Shown: positions 22,345 to 35,143 of the stretch, one piece after another
Layout: each line of letters begins with the position of its first letter
Numbering within the stretch: the first letter of the stretch is position 1
From: Calendula officinalis
Taxonomy: Eukaryota; Streptophyta; Magnoliopsida; Asterales; Asteraceae
Assembly: GCA_963853835.1 (NCBI GenBank)
Contig: OY970826.1
Location: 77,494,929 to 77,558,928, forward strand
DNA length: 64,000 nucleotides
Reading direction: 5' to 3'
Position numbers and translations under genes: made by a program
Notes under the pieces: generated by a model
Databases searched by the model: none
Told to the model about the DNA's origin: nothing
The model's input: the letters and a program-made list of their open reading frames with translations, nothing else

Positions 22345-24262
22345 ACTAAAACGAATCAAAGTACATTCGTCATTGTATCCCAAACCAAATACCTCAGGCT
22401 TAAGGATAATCCTAGTGAACAATACTTTTGAACTTTTCAACCACGAAGTATTGTCACGGTGGTCAATCCAATATTCGTCGAGCTCCAACAGAATATCACC
22501 GATATTTGGTTTACACAAAACTTGTGTAGCTATCTTCGAAGAACTTCGAATCTACCACCAAATACCGCGATGACGTTATCATCCCATCGAGGTTCCCACC
22601 AAGACGAGTAGTCACGGATTTTGTATCTTTTTGAATAAAGAAACATTTATTCATGGATATTGTAAAACATACAAAGTCTGAATAAAAATGATACTAATTC
22701 ATGTATTATTCCTTACTGGACATAGATACTGAATTATTACTGGATCATTACTTATTCCTTTTGTTCGTGTTGATTACTTAATGATTATTACAACCTTAAT
22801 TGTGATTTTATCACTAAACCAATCATTTCTATTAAACTAAAGACATAAGACGAGTATTTTAAGAATACTATTACTTTTGTCTTTGCTAGATTTTGTTCTT
22901 GCAACAAACTAGAACATATTCCAGTCTTGCCTTTTATGCAATTCGGTAAACATAGGAGGATTGGAAAATAACTCCCTAGTTTCTTGAATTCATAAAATTC
23001 TCCTTGTAACTAAAGTCTCTTTTAGTTACTTGATTTGTAGATATATCATTACTAGTTAAAGAAATTTTCTTAAATGATTATGTTATTCACCGGAGTGTGA
23101 ACAACCTATTAAATATGCAATAATTAATCACAAGACTTGTGACCACGCTATTAGGCTTGCAACAATCTAATCAATTATCATTTAGTTCTCTTAACTCTTT
23201 GGCTAACGACTTGGTAAAACCTTGTTGTTAATGTCTTACTAACTCACTAAATCCATTAATGTCTTTAATGAATTATGTTAGTCATAGCTCCCACTATCTT
23301 TTATGGAATTTAAGCATCACTTAAACTACTACTTTGACCTAGTCAATAACTTGTAGTTTAATCTTTTAAGAATTCTATCAATAATTAAGATCATCATTTG
23401 AATTTGCGAATATCCAACATTCATGTTTAAGGGAATCATGACCTTTATTGATTACTGTATCTAACAAGTATAAAACACTTGAAATGATACTTTCAATTCT
23501 TAAACATATTAGTATTCTTTAAGAACTTCATTTAATGCCAAAGTCATTTCTTGGATTTCTCAAATATCCATTATCTTATGACTTGATTAAATAATGTATT
23601 TATTACAAGTATAAAAGACTTGCAATAATACCTTTTAATTCTTAAATACTTTAATATAGTTTGTCCCTTTTAAGAGTTCATTTAATGTCTAAGTCATTTT
23701 ACTTGGATTTTATGAATATCCAATTATTCCTATTAGGGAATTATGACTTTATCAAATCCTTTATTACAATTATGAAAGACTTGCAATAATACTCTTAAAG
23801 TTTATCTTGATTATATCCAATATAATCACACTATATTAATACTAATACTTTAGAACGTACTAACATAAGTAATGACTATTACTTAAGATGTTTTAACTAA
23901 GTTCAATAACTTTTGAACCTTATGCTTCCATAAAACTCTTAAATACTTTCATTAGAAAAAACTTTCTAATTATTGGTATCTAAGTACCTTGAGCTATTTA
24001 GACATTATTCACAACAATCAAACAAGTATAAAATATGAAATATAAGTAAATCAAAACTTGACTTACAATCTAGTCATAAAACTTGACCAGTGTAATTATC
24101 ACACATGCACACAAATATAATTAAACCATGGATTCGAAATATATTAAAACCAAAGAAAACTTGTTTTAACATAAAATAAAATTATCCAAACAATAAAGTA
24201 AAATTGTTTTACTGAATCCATAAAAAACACTGAATTATAAAAACTTGGTGCTCGTGGGATCA

Positions 24263-25273
24263 TCACCATCTCATGCCGGTCATCATCACTTTCCATCTCC
24301 TCCTGCAATAAACGATTGCAAAAGTTAGATTACTCGTAATGTACTTTACAAGTATCTTAAAGTGATTAAGAAGTGTGGTTGTGTTACCTGAGGAACTTGC
24401 GTTTCCTCCACCACCACTTGCACCCTTTGGAAAATTCCTTTTCCAATGCCCAGCCTCACCACACTTGAAGCACCGAGTCTCGGTCCTCGCTGTGTTAAGC
24501 TTAACCTTCTTGACCTTTTGTTTGACACCTTTACCATTTGGCACTCCTTGGTTAGGATAGGTTTTACCCTTTCCTTTACCACCATGCCCTTTTCTCTTCT
24601 TCCCACCGCCACCGCCATTACCGATCATAAGAACGTCCTTAGATTTGGTCCCCAAACTCAACTCAGCTGTCTTAAGCATAGAATGTAGCTCAGCAATGAA
24701 TTTCTCCATATTATGCATGTTGTAGTTGACCACAAAAGACTTGTAGTCATCAGAAAACGAGTTGAGTATAGTATTTGTTGCCATTTGCAACGGTATGGGG
24801 TGACCAAGTCTAGCGAGGTGATCCATGTGCCCTTTCATTTTCATGACGTGGGCACTCACCGGCGTTCCTTTGACCATCTTGCAAGAGTTGAAGGCTCGAT
24901 TGATGTCGAACCTCTCAGTGCGAGCTTGCTCTTAAAATGAATCCATAAGTTGCTGGATCATCTCAAATGCAGGCACATCCATAAGTCCCGCTTGTAACTC
25001 AGGACTCATAGTGGCGAGCATTAGGCAGATCACATCGAGTGCATCACTGACATGCTTATCATAAGCTTGCCTCGTTTCAGCTCTAGCATTAACAACAGGG
25101 ACATTTGGTACTGCTCTCTCCAAGACATACCACTTTCTCTCATGCCTGAGCACAATACGAAGATTGCGCTCCCAATTGAGAAAGTTTGACCCAGTCAACT
25201 TGTCCTTTTCGAGGATTGAGCGAAGTGAGAGATTGTTGGTACTTGTCGTCGTGATTGTGTTCGTTGCTGCCAT
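24263..25273 (-). pseudogene. copia-type gag (UBN2 family), internal stop
   Basis: Starts MAATNTITTTSTNNLSL at 25273. The motif LTGSNFLNWERNLRIVL is typical of copia gag N-termini, followed by the helical region (MATMSPELQ) and, after an in-frame TAA at 24932-24934, EQARTERFDINRAF and the segment with VMKMKGHMDHLARLG. Both halves are in the same frame, so one nonsense change is the only break there. The zinc knuckle reads CFKCGEAGHWKRNF: the fourth ligand cysteine is phenylalanine. Stop plus lost zinc ligand make it inactive. Short glycine-rich linkers (GGGGGKKRKGHGGKGKGK) flank the knuckle. Confidence 0.85.
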
Positions 25274-25674
25274 CTACAAATCAAACCCAGTTTAATTAGT
25301 AATCATCAATAAGCATTCTCTAAAATATATTATAAACCCATAATTAATATTTTAGGCCTAGGATCCATATATCACATTCTCGCCGCAAGGTTTGGGCACT
25401 TCCCGACGAGACATGCTGTTTCTGGTAAGTAACATCCTTACCGATCGTACCAAGACTTGACACGATTCCTAGGGGTCGCAGAATCTTTAGACTCATAACT
25501 TATTACAACCTTGTACAATATTGTACATTTCTAAGTTAGTAATAAAGTCTAGTATGTTTATTCTACTCAAGTACTTTTTGGGCCGGGACTCCCGATTATC
25601 ACCAAAGTAGATCAGACCATCTAAGACAGTGCGATGCTCTGCGCTGGGACTCCCGATTATCGCAGAACCTTACG

Positions 25675-27888
25675 TGTAACGACCCAAAATTTTGTATTTA
25701 ATAAATTATGGAAAAAATATGATAAATATGGATAAATCATATAAAACACGTGAAAATTGGTTTCGTGTCATTTGGACGACTTATGAGGAAGTTACGGGCG
25801 AAACCGGGTCGAAACGATGATCAAAAGTTGCAGCCCTGTCTGGGCCATACAGTTCGCGACGCGAACCCAAGTTCACGTTCGTGAACTTGGGACAGAGATT
25901 CTGAGGTTTGGCCAATTGGGGTTCACGATCTGGATCACGACGCGAAGAGTTCGCGAGACGCATAGTTCGTGACGCGAACTATGGTTCACGAACGTGAACT
26001 TCGCAGTCAGCAGCATTAAAAGTCGGGAAAACTAGGGTTTCCACCCATTTCCACCATTATTGAAGGGCATCCGATTTGAGAGCTCTTGGGGGGGGCGATT
26101 ATGGTGTTCTTGAGCTAAGATCTTAACCATCTTTGAGGATTTATGCATCTAAACTAAGATCAAAGGTAAATTTCATCTCCTAACTAGTTTATGAACTTGA
26201 TTTGGGAAAAGTGGCGATAATGGTATCTTGTCAAAGTCTTGGTTAGATATGTTGCTGGTGGGTGTAAAACACACATAGGAAGTGTGTGAACCATGTATGG
26301 TGTCAGATTTATGATATAGAGTTAGTAACCATGAGCTAGGGTTATGGATCTCCGCCAAGTTTATGAACTTGGTGGTTGGGGTTGATTATGTTGATACTAA
26401 ATGATGTCTAGTTATGGATGATAACTAGAATTGTGATGATTATGTTGATAGGTTGCAAGGACCTAAAAGTTGGAGATATTCCAAAGGCGCAAAGCAAGGA
26501 TTCGTGTTGATAAACACGATATGGATTTAGCTATTGCTAAGGTGAGTACATGAGACTTTTAAACTGAGTACATAGCAAATAGTTTTGGAAATACATATGA
26601 TATTTTATGGGTCTTTATTAATAAATATTTTGATAAAGATAGTGACTGAAAATATATGAAAGTATGTAGATTGTGATACTAGAATATGTCTAGTTTGATT
26701 GATGAATTTGAAGGAAAATACGATAAAGTAAAGTAATTATGGAATCTATGTTAGTGAACCATAATAATGAAGTAATTGATTAAAAGAATGTATACTGAGC
26801 CTTTATTAATATATATGTATTAGTAAAGCAATTGGTAATGATTTTATAGTAATGAGTACCTATTTGGTAAGAATTACTAATAAGAGTGAGGAACGAATAT
26901 GTATGTAAATGAATATGAATTGAATGGTAATAAATATGTATTATAGTCGAGAAGAGATAAAAGTATTATGATATCGATAAATAAGAAATGTATGTTATGA
27001 GAATAAGTAAGGATGGACCTCCTGGGTTCATAGATGTAGAAGTAAATGTGGGTCGCTTATGATCGGGTCCATGGGACCATACAGGTACGTTCACACTGTG
27101 TTGAACGAAATATATGTCGTTATTATTAGATGACTATCTTGTTTGATGTTTGATGTTTGATGTGATAGCCGAAGGCTTTGACTGACATAACTGTTAGGTT
27201 ATGATAAGAGATAGATGGTGGTGATGCGGGGGATACCCGGTCACTGAGCGGTGGTATATATGTTTATACACCGAGTGTATATATGTTTATACACTAAGCA
27301 CACGGGTGCTTCTAGTACGCATATGTTTGGTACTAGGTATGTTAGGTTCTAATTCATATATGTTTATGTATTAGACATGTTTGTGCTTCTAGTACATATA
27401 TGGTTATGTACTAGATATGTTGTGCTTCTGGTACCTATATGTTTAGGTACTAGATATGTTTACTAGGGAAGCAAAATCGATATGGTCACTATAGGGAGAC
27501 TAGCCTATATTGATGTGATGTATATATACGTGTTTATATATTTATGAAACGATTGTTATTATTATTATTATTGGGGTCTAAAAACCCATGTATCTCACGA
27601 GACTATTTTGTCTCACGTACTACGTTTGTTTTTGTGGCTATGTACTCAGGTACAAGTTGGAAGTGATAGAAGGTTGCACTAGAAGTGGCCTAGAGATGTT
27701 TAGCTCGGGAGCTCGTAGGTAGATCTCGTTTGCCTATGGTTTTGATATACTTGGTGACACCGTATTTTTGTATACTCTGATAAAGGTTTTAAAGTTTTTG
27801 TTAAACTGTATTTTGGACAATATGTCAATTATTGGGAAAAATGTATTTTAAATGATTTAAACGATGTTATAAAAATACGGGTGTTACA
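25675..27888 (+). mobile_element. Solo LTR of a gypsy element with TTACG duplication
   Basis: Begins TGTAACGACCC and ends GGTGTTACA, flanked on both sides by TTACG (25670-25674, 27889-27893). At 2214 bp without coding sequence or PBS, it is a solo LTR left by recombination between two LTRs. It carries the dyad block (25850-25990) and a minisatellite (about 27240-27465) at the same relative places as the LTR at 2206-3905, and opposes it in orientation. Confidence 0.92.
27240..27465. repeat. Minisatellite inside solo LTR
   Basis: Degenerate tandem units built on GCTTCTAGTACNNATATGTTT with TACTAG in the middle. It occupies the position held by a different word in the related LTRs. Confidence 0.65.
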
Positions 27889-28948
27889 TTACGCACCCTG
27901 ACACTTGCAATGATTTGAATCCATATCTAAGGTTCTTTATCCTTACAATATGAATATCGTTGAACAAGTAAGGTGTTCCATTAGGTGGATAGTACTTCGA
28001 TCTAAGATTTTCTTGGGTTTGTTTAAGTCTTAAATTAAACTTAAACCTTTATTCCAATCTTAATCCTTGTTTAAAATGTATGACTTGTGAATTTAAGAAT
28101 TCTAGAAGACACCTTTTTAAAACTTAAGAACTATTCTCCAAAACTAATAGTTTCAAGAATTGCGCGACTTATATGTATACAAAAAACGGGGTGTACAAAA
28201 CGTTTTACTAGGTTTTGTGAGAAACCTTATCTATAATAAAACTTACTTGTTTTATCTTACTTGAAAAACTTAAAACTTGTATTAAACTTTTTAATTCTTT
28301 TATGATTCATAAACTTGAAACATAAATCTAGTTTTAACACATCTAGTTTTTCATATGTCTATTAGTGAAATTAAACATTTGTTTTGACTTATTAGATCGA
28401 CCAAAACTTATGTCTTAACGACACACTTATAAACTTTGTGATTTTTTTGCGTAGCTCCCACTAGCTCCAACAATTATGATGGAACTTAAGCAAACACAAT
28501 CACCGGTCTATACTTGGTGAAACTAATAAACTTATTATATAAAGACTATATATAATAATTCTTAGTTTGTTTAAACCTTTCTTACATTTAACTTGATCTA
28601 GTTAAATATAGGTTTATAAAGTTTTCTTGTTATTTATCACTTGATCATTAATCTAGTATATAACATGACTTGTAAAATACTTATATTATACTTGTATAAT
28701 TATCTAGTTATAATAACTTATAACTTTATACACCTTATAATAATAATAATATATAACTTTGTATATTTCTAGTTAATCATATAATTTCAACTTATACAAT
28801 TTCTAGTTATAATGTAAACATAACTTTGTACTTTCTAGTTTTAATTATATAATAACTTTATACAATAACTAGTAATATTATTATCCTTTAAGATCAAAAT
28901 AACATTATCTCTTTTAATTGTTCCATTTTATCTTGTATCTAACGTATT

Positions 28949-28950
<2 letters not shown>

Positions 28951-29042
<92 letters not shown>
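28951..29042. repeat. (TA)n microsatellite
   Basis: About 45 uninterrupted TA dinucleotides within the leader of the copia-type element. It is self-complementary, and its length may be unreliable in assembly. Confidence 0.97.
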
Positions 29043-29047
<5 letters not shown>

Positions 29048-30176
29048 TATAATAAACTTGTAACATTCTAATAAGAATATTACATCTAATTTATACATAT
29101 GTATTTTAACTTTAATCTAATTAAAGTACGTATAAACTTATTATATCCTTTAAAATTCAATTTTCTTCATAATTAAAATTCTGAAAATTTAATATATATG
29201 TATAAATAATTAAATACACCTTGTTAATTTTAGAACTTAAAAATTAACACTTCTTTTAATCTTATTAATTCCCGAAATGAATTAGTTAAACCCTAATCTT
29301 GTTCTTGATCAATCAAAACTAGGGTTTTGACTTTCTTGATCAAAGACATTATTTTATTAAAAGATTAATTTTAATCAATCCTATCTAAACAATAAACTTT
29401 GTTTAAATTCTAAGATAGATTATAACCTTAATAAATTTATTTAAACTTTTTAATTTAAACCTTATAGACAATAAGACTTTGTCAAAATTTCTAGGTTTAA
29501 AGAACTAGTCTTAATAAATCTATCAAAATAATAATTAAACCTATTAAACATAAACTTGTTTAATTATCTAGGTCTTAGATTATTATCCTAATTAATTCTT
29601 TTAAACTAATTAAACTAAACTAGTTTAATTTTCTTCATCCTAGATTACTTCTAGGGTTCAAAATTTCTAAAGCCTAGGAAACTTTTCCACCAATTAAACT
29701 AGGCTAGTTTAATCAAACTTATTGTCCAAGTAAACTCCTTTGATTTCGAAATCTTTGAGGAAAAAGGAAAGAATCATTTTTGACCAATTAAACCTAAACT
29801 TGGCTCAATACACTTGGTCCTAGATTTTGAAGATTAAACAAATAAGGAAAGAATCCTCTTGATCAAGAACTTTGATGTTCTTGATCCTAGGGTTCTTCCT
29901 AATTTTCGAAATACTAGGGTTAGGGAAAGAAGCCTTTTGATCAATTAAACAAATCTTGTTTAACATACTTGATCCTAGGGTTCTTTAGAATTTTCAAAAA
30001 ATTACTAGGGTTTTTAGAAACCTTTTGACCAATTAAACTAAACTAGTTTAATGTTCTTGGTCTAGGGTTCTTACCCTTTTTCGAAATTCAAGAAGAAGAA
30101 GAAAAAAATTGGAACAAAAAAAGTTTAATTAAAAGTAAACAAACTTTGTTAATCTAGTTTAGATCTCTAAACCAAC

Positions 30177-30188
30177 GCTCTGATACCA
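30177..30188 (-). other. Primer binding site, tRNA-iMet type
   Basis: Minus strand TGGTATCAGAGC, one base from the LTR edge at 30190. It defines the 5' LTR of the minus-strand copia-type element. Confidence 0.88.
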
Positions 30189-30189
30189 C

Positions 30190-31312
30190 TGAAGGGTTTC
30201 ACTCACATCTAGCAACTGATCGACCCATAGGACCGACCTCCTAGTTTACTTGGTTCGAACCATACTGACCAAGAACACGAACTTGTTCTTGACCGGTTAA
30301 AATCAACTAGCTGATTTAATCCCTAAAAGCGGAAGTGGGATTAAACCTAATCCTTAAACCCTAAAGGATTGGGATGTTGGAAATCTAGATTAGATTAACA
30401 AGAAGGAAACCTTGTATGAAGAACTCGAACACACACATTGCTTGTGTGGTTCGTTCGACCATCAACCAAAGAACCTTGGTCGAATTCATCCAAGAGGGGA
30501 GAAGGGAGAACAAGTTTTCCCAAAACGTACCTTGTTGTTTGCTTAAGATAGATCCACTGGTGATGAACAAATCGAGCGATCTTCTAGTTGATCTAAGCAA
30601 TGAACTCTGTTCTTCAATACTTGAAGAACACGAAGAACGAAGAACTCCAAGTGATGGTGTTCTTGGTTCGGCCGAAATCTCCCAAGAGAAGGGAGGAGAG
30701 ATTTCGTGTAAAGTGTTAGGGAATGATTAGGTTTAAATGAAACCTTAAGCCTTCTATTTATAATAGAATAAGTTTCATTTAAGTCCTTCTAGTTTAATTA
30801 AGATTAGATCTTTAATTGAACTTTCCTTTTACACTTCCATCCCTTATAGTTTAACTAGCTTATTATTGTTGCACTTAACTACTAAATGTCTAGTATTAAT
30901 ACACTAATAATTCGGTACCCATATACACGAATTATATACTTGTATTTATACTTTTAATAATCAATTATATAATAACCTTTATATAATTTATACAACAATA
31001 TTATCCAATTACTATATGATTTAGTAGCTTTAAATCATATCATGGATAACCTTTAATTAACACATTGTATATTTACTTAACTAGTAAATGTACAACTACT
31101 TGTATTAATTAGTTTAGTTAAACTAATCTAGTAATAAGTTAAACTTAACTTAATACTTGACTGATTCATAATGACTATTATGAATCATTTCTCTTCGTAG
31201 TATCATTGCATATCTTGCTTGTATTACATGCACCCACCGGTGTGACCCTTAAGTGTTTCATAGGCATGGATGTATCATCATAGGTTGAATAACTGTGCAC
31301 ATAAATCCTTCA
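30190..31312 (-). repeat. 5' LTR of the copia-type element
   Basis: On the plus strand it runs from TGAAGG (30190) to CCTTCA (31312), a perfect 6-base inverted terminus. Next to the PBS, this gives an LTR of 1123 bp. The expected outer target duplication would be TTAAA (31313-31317). The 104-codon plus-strand frame near 30416-30730 lies within it and shows no known domain. Confidence 0.7.
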
Positions 31313-31316
31313 TTAA

Positions 31317-31557
31317 AGGTGCAACATGGTACCCCTGAACTTGACAAAATGGTCGATTTAGTACCCTAACTCACTAATTTGGCCTTGTTTACTCACGAGA
31401 TTTGCTTCTAATATCAATATATTGAGATGAACGTATATCTTTTAGTCCGTCAAAAGCCCCAACGAAAGTAAGTCAAACGAAAAAACAAGGCCAAATTAAT
31501 GAGTTAGGGTACTAAATTGACCATTTTGCCAAGTTCAGGGTATACCATGCTGCACCT
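31317..31557. mobile_element. Palindromic MITE
   Basis: AGGTGCAACATGG at 31317 and its near-complement CATGCTGCACCT at 31557 open inverted repeats of about 73 bp with few mismatches. Flanking TAA on both sides suggests a PIF/Harbinger-type 3-bp duplication, though the left TAA overlaps the expected copia duplication. A further inverted piece (TTCAGGGTACTAAAATG) continues to about 31620. Confidence 0.6.
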
Positions 31558-31721
31558 TAAAAAGTTCAGGGTAGTAGAGAACCTAGTTAGCCAAGTTCAG
31601 GGTACTAAAATGAATTTTGGCCTTTTAGGAATCATCAACCAACAATAAAAGTACAAACGATTTATGCATGTAACTACCCCTTAATTAACAGAAAGATGAT
31701 GTGTCAGTGTCACTATCACAC

Positions 31722-34159
31722 CTGTTAGTGGCACCGATTACATAAACTCCCATACGCTCTTCAGCACCATCTAGCTCTATCAATAGCTGCAATAACAAGC
31801 AATCATGTGGATCCGGTCCACATAAAAGAAAGAGTCAGACTCAGTTAGCAAGTAACTCAGTCAACTATCAAAACGGCCCCTAAATTTTGCTTACCTGATT
31901 TAGAAATCGATCAACAACCGAACTCCCTTCCTTTCCACGCGTTTTTGTCACAACATTAACCTGAAATAAAGTAAACAAATATTAATCACAAAAAACATAG
32001 TGAAATTTGTCAGAATATATCATTTATTTAATGCAAGGATGACCTCATCAAAAAAGATTATGCATGGAGTACAAGCTCTTGCACGATTGAAATGCTCCCG
32101 CACTGCTAATACACTATCACCCACGTATTTGCTCATAACCTCGGGACCCATCACAAAAAAAAAAAAATTGATAAAAATCATTAGGTGGATAATAATAATA
32201 ATAATAAGTTGAATTAGTGATAGACTTTAATGTAAATAAAATTAGCTCCTGCTTTGTTAGCACCAGCTTTAGCAATTAATGTTTTTCCACAACCAGGAGG
32301 TCCATGTAGTAAAAACCATGTCTCCAAACCAATCCCAAGTTCCTACAAATAATTAAGAGATATATTAATTAAAAACACGAAATTATATATTATTTGGAAA
32401 TTTGATATATATTTAATAAATTTACAGTTCACCTCATATACATCAGGGTATTTTATACGTCTAACTATGTAACGTTCAAACACCTTTCTCACTAGATTAA
32501 GACCACCAACGCCTTCCCATTTAACATTTGGAATGTTAGAAAATCCTTCTCTTTTTGAAGACGCTTGAACCAATTTAGCTGCTGCCTGATAATAATAATA
32601 ATTAATAAAAAAAAATATAGAAATCACTTAAAGCAACAAATAAACAAATTTGATAACAATTGTTATCTCACAATCAGACATTATAATGCTAAGTTTTTCC
32701 ATATCTTTAAGTTTTTCCATATCTTCAGGAGTCCAAGCTATCTTCCACCAGTCATCCTTCTGTTCATCATCAAGTTCTTTTTTCCTTTCATCATTAACTC
32801 TGTTCATAGAAAGAATACCAGCATCACGCACCAATGATTCCAAATCAGCCCCCACAAATCCAGGAGTTGACCTAGAAAGTTTGACCAAATCAAAATCACC
32901 TTCAAGTTTCACACCGCGTGTACGAGCAGAAAGAATCTGTAGTCTTGCTTTTTCATCTGGAACGCCTAAAGTAATCTCACGGTCAAACCGACCCGGTCTT
33001 CTTAATGCTGGGTCAAGTGCATCAGGTCTATTAGTTGCAGCAATTACTAAAACATGTCCAGATTTGTCATCTGGTCTGTGAGATTGATCCATAGATATCA
33101 TTAATTGTGTTACAATCCTTCGTTCAATTTCCCTTTGAACAATTTCTCGTTTTGCAGCAATTGCATCAATTTCGTCAATGAACACTATGGATGGAGCTGT
33201 TCTTTGTGCTTTTGAGAACAGTTCTCGGATATTCTCTTATGATGCACCTGAAATCGATGTAATTGAATAAGTTTTTGTTGCAATTTGGAGTACAGAAAAC
33301 ACAAATTAAAATTAACATTGAAATTACCTGATATACCAGAGACCAATTCAGCGGCTGAAATCTGATAAAACGGAAATCCAGTCTCATTAGCAATGGCATG
33401 AGCCAGTGTAGTCTTCCCACACCCAGGTGGCCCGTGCAGCAATATCCCAGTAATCGGTCTAACACCGAGGCTACTTAGCAACTCTGGATGAAATAATGGA
33501 ACAATCACCTTCGTTTTTAACTTATGTAATACAGCATTCATACCACCAAGGTCCTTAAACCTAGGTCCATCATCTTTTACATCACCATTATCGTTCAATG
33601 AGCTATTTGGTTTATCTGCTGCCTTTGGTTTCACTACCTGCTTAACGCCTCTGTCTTCCATCATCATATTAACCTTTTTCATCACCTTATTGTTGCTATT
33701 GATAACCACCTCTAACTCCAAATTTTTAGGTATTTTTGAGCCGCCGTACTTGTTTCTAAGCATTGATGCAGTTAGGTCAACCTCCGGCTCAAATTACAGA
33801 CCGTAATTAGAGGTCGAAACCGCACTTATATCTTCTTCTAAAGACGATTCCGATTTCGATTCCGAAGAATCTGATTGTAATGTCTCTTCTTTACTATCGA
33901 TTTTCTTCGCTTTTTTGCTTACCGGAGAATCGTCGTCATGATTGCGATCCCTACGTTTTAATTTCTGCTTCGTGTGGTTGGAATCTAGAAATTGTTTGAC
34001 CATCTTGGTGAATTCTTGTGGCTTATGGCGGCCGTAGTCAGGAAAATCGGAGCGCAGCTGTTTGACGAGCTCATCAACGGGCAGAGAAAAGTCGTCGCAG
34101 GTGGACTGTATCCGTCTGAGTAATACTCTGTCGAACGGCTTCATCCTTCCTTTCCCCAT
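31722..34159 (-). pseudogene. CDC48C/NVL-like AAA ATPase, copy C, two nonsense changes
   Basis: Best-preserved copy. The N-terminal domain starts MGKGRMKPFDRVLLRRIQ at 34159, with the family block VDELVKQLRSDFPDYG and an acidic/lysine stretch KKAKKIDSKEE that could serve as a nuclear signal. AAA domain 1 has Walker A GPPGCGKTT, Walker B IVFIDEIDA and the arginine-finger region RRPGRFDREI. Domain 2 has Walker A GPPGCGKT, FFDEV and VYVIGATNR. A CAA-to-TAA change stops it at 33794-33796 and a GAA-to-TAA change at 33237-33239, just after the first intron. The last exons present in copy A are missing; a MITE and the copia LTR lie there instead. FFDEV followed by NVV also replaces the D-A expected after the Walker B of domain 2. 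Confidence 0.9.
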
Positions 34160-35138
34160 AATAGCTAATGCGCCTGCAAAGGAAGCTTCAGTATATTTAC
34201 GTTTTCATATTTTTAGGTCAACACATGGTTATTCGTGCATCATTAATTCTTGGGTTCTATATAAAAATTGTTCGGTCGTATCTACTGTGTCCGTAAATTT
34301 CGAAGGTAATAATTTTAATGTATGCCTAAACAAATAAACGTAAAAATCATGTATACGTGAGTATGTGACTCTCAAACATTAATTAAATCACAATATACAA
34401 AATATACGTATACATTAATCAAAGAAACTCAGGGGGTGTTTGGGATTACTTATTAAAATTAGATTATGCGTTTTGAAAACGAATAATTAGATAATCAACG
34501 GTTGCAAAACGTGGTTTTAAAAAATAGTGTTTGGATTTCATTATGCTGTTTGAGATCGCAATATTTTTTAGTGTTTGACAAAACATCACCTTAACCTTCT
34601 ACTAGCAACAAAATATCATATCTCTTGTAATTAAACTGAAGCCCTATCTCTATATAACAAATTAAAGCCCAAACATCGGATATAAGCAAGTATCAAACTG
34701 TTTATTTGACTCAAACAAACAAATATATTTTTCATTCAAACACTCCAAACAGCTATATTTTAATACCCACAATTATACTGTAAATGACGCTTTGAAACAA
34801 TCTGAAGGTTCATATTATTTGTTCTTTATATTTAATTGATGCTATCTCTATTATTCCCATATATTGGATCCATACGCTAATATATATAAAATATGATGAG
34901 AATGATATAAAACCAAAATCAACTCATTTTCACATAAACATGGTTAAATAATTATATGATTACAAATATCTCAACCTTAACATTATTGAAATAAGCATAT
35001 CAATATAATTTTTCTAGAATACTTACAGAACCCTAATTTCAAATCATGTAAAATTACATGCTTAGAAGTGATGCAAGCTATTAATAAAACACAATCAGGA
35101 GAAGATAATGAAGCAAAACAAAGGGATTTAAAGAGAGG
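34160..35138. other. Intergenic AT-rich DNA
   Basis: Upstream flank of copy C, then AT-rich sequence. GGGGGTGTTTGGGATTAC at 34436 looks MITE-like but no matching right end was found. Confidence 0.45.
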
Positions 35139-35143
35139 ATACT

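Larger units (their letters stand above)
22345..31312 (-). mobile_element. Ty1/copia-type gag element, minus strand, 3'-truncated
   Basis: In minus order: a 1123-bp 5' LTR (31312-30190), an initiator-tRNA-Met PBS (30188-30177), a very long leader, gag (25273-24263), then about 1.9 kb of AT-rich sequence without protease, integrase or RT. The leader is about 4.9 kb as it stands, or 2.7 kb without the solo LTR 25675-27888. No 3' LTR is recognisable before 22344. The gag is copia-like (UBN2 type), so this looks like a gag-only, non-autonomous element whose 3' end was lost; a deletion of pol from an ordinary copia is the alternative. Confidence 0.65.

Noticed and set aside
30416..30730. 104-codon plus-strand gene
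   Set aside because: Lies wholly in the copia-type LTR on the strand opposite to the element and has no recognisable domain.
34436..34760. MITE starting GGGGGTGTTTGGGATTAC
   Set aside because: No right terminus with a convincing inverted match or target duplication could be found.
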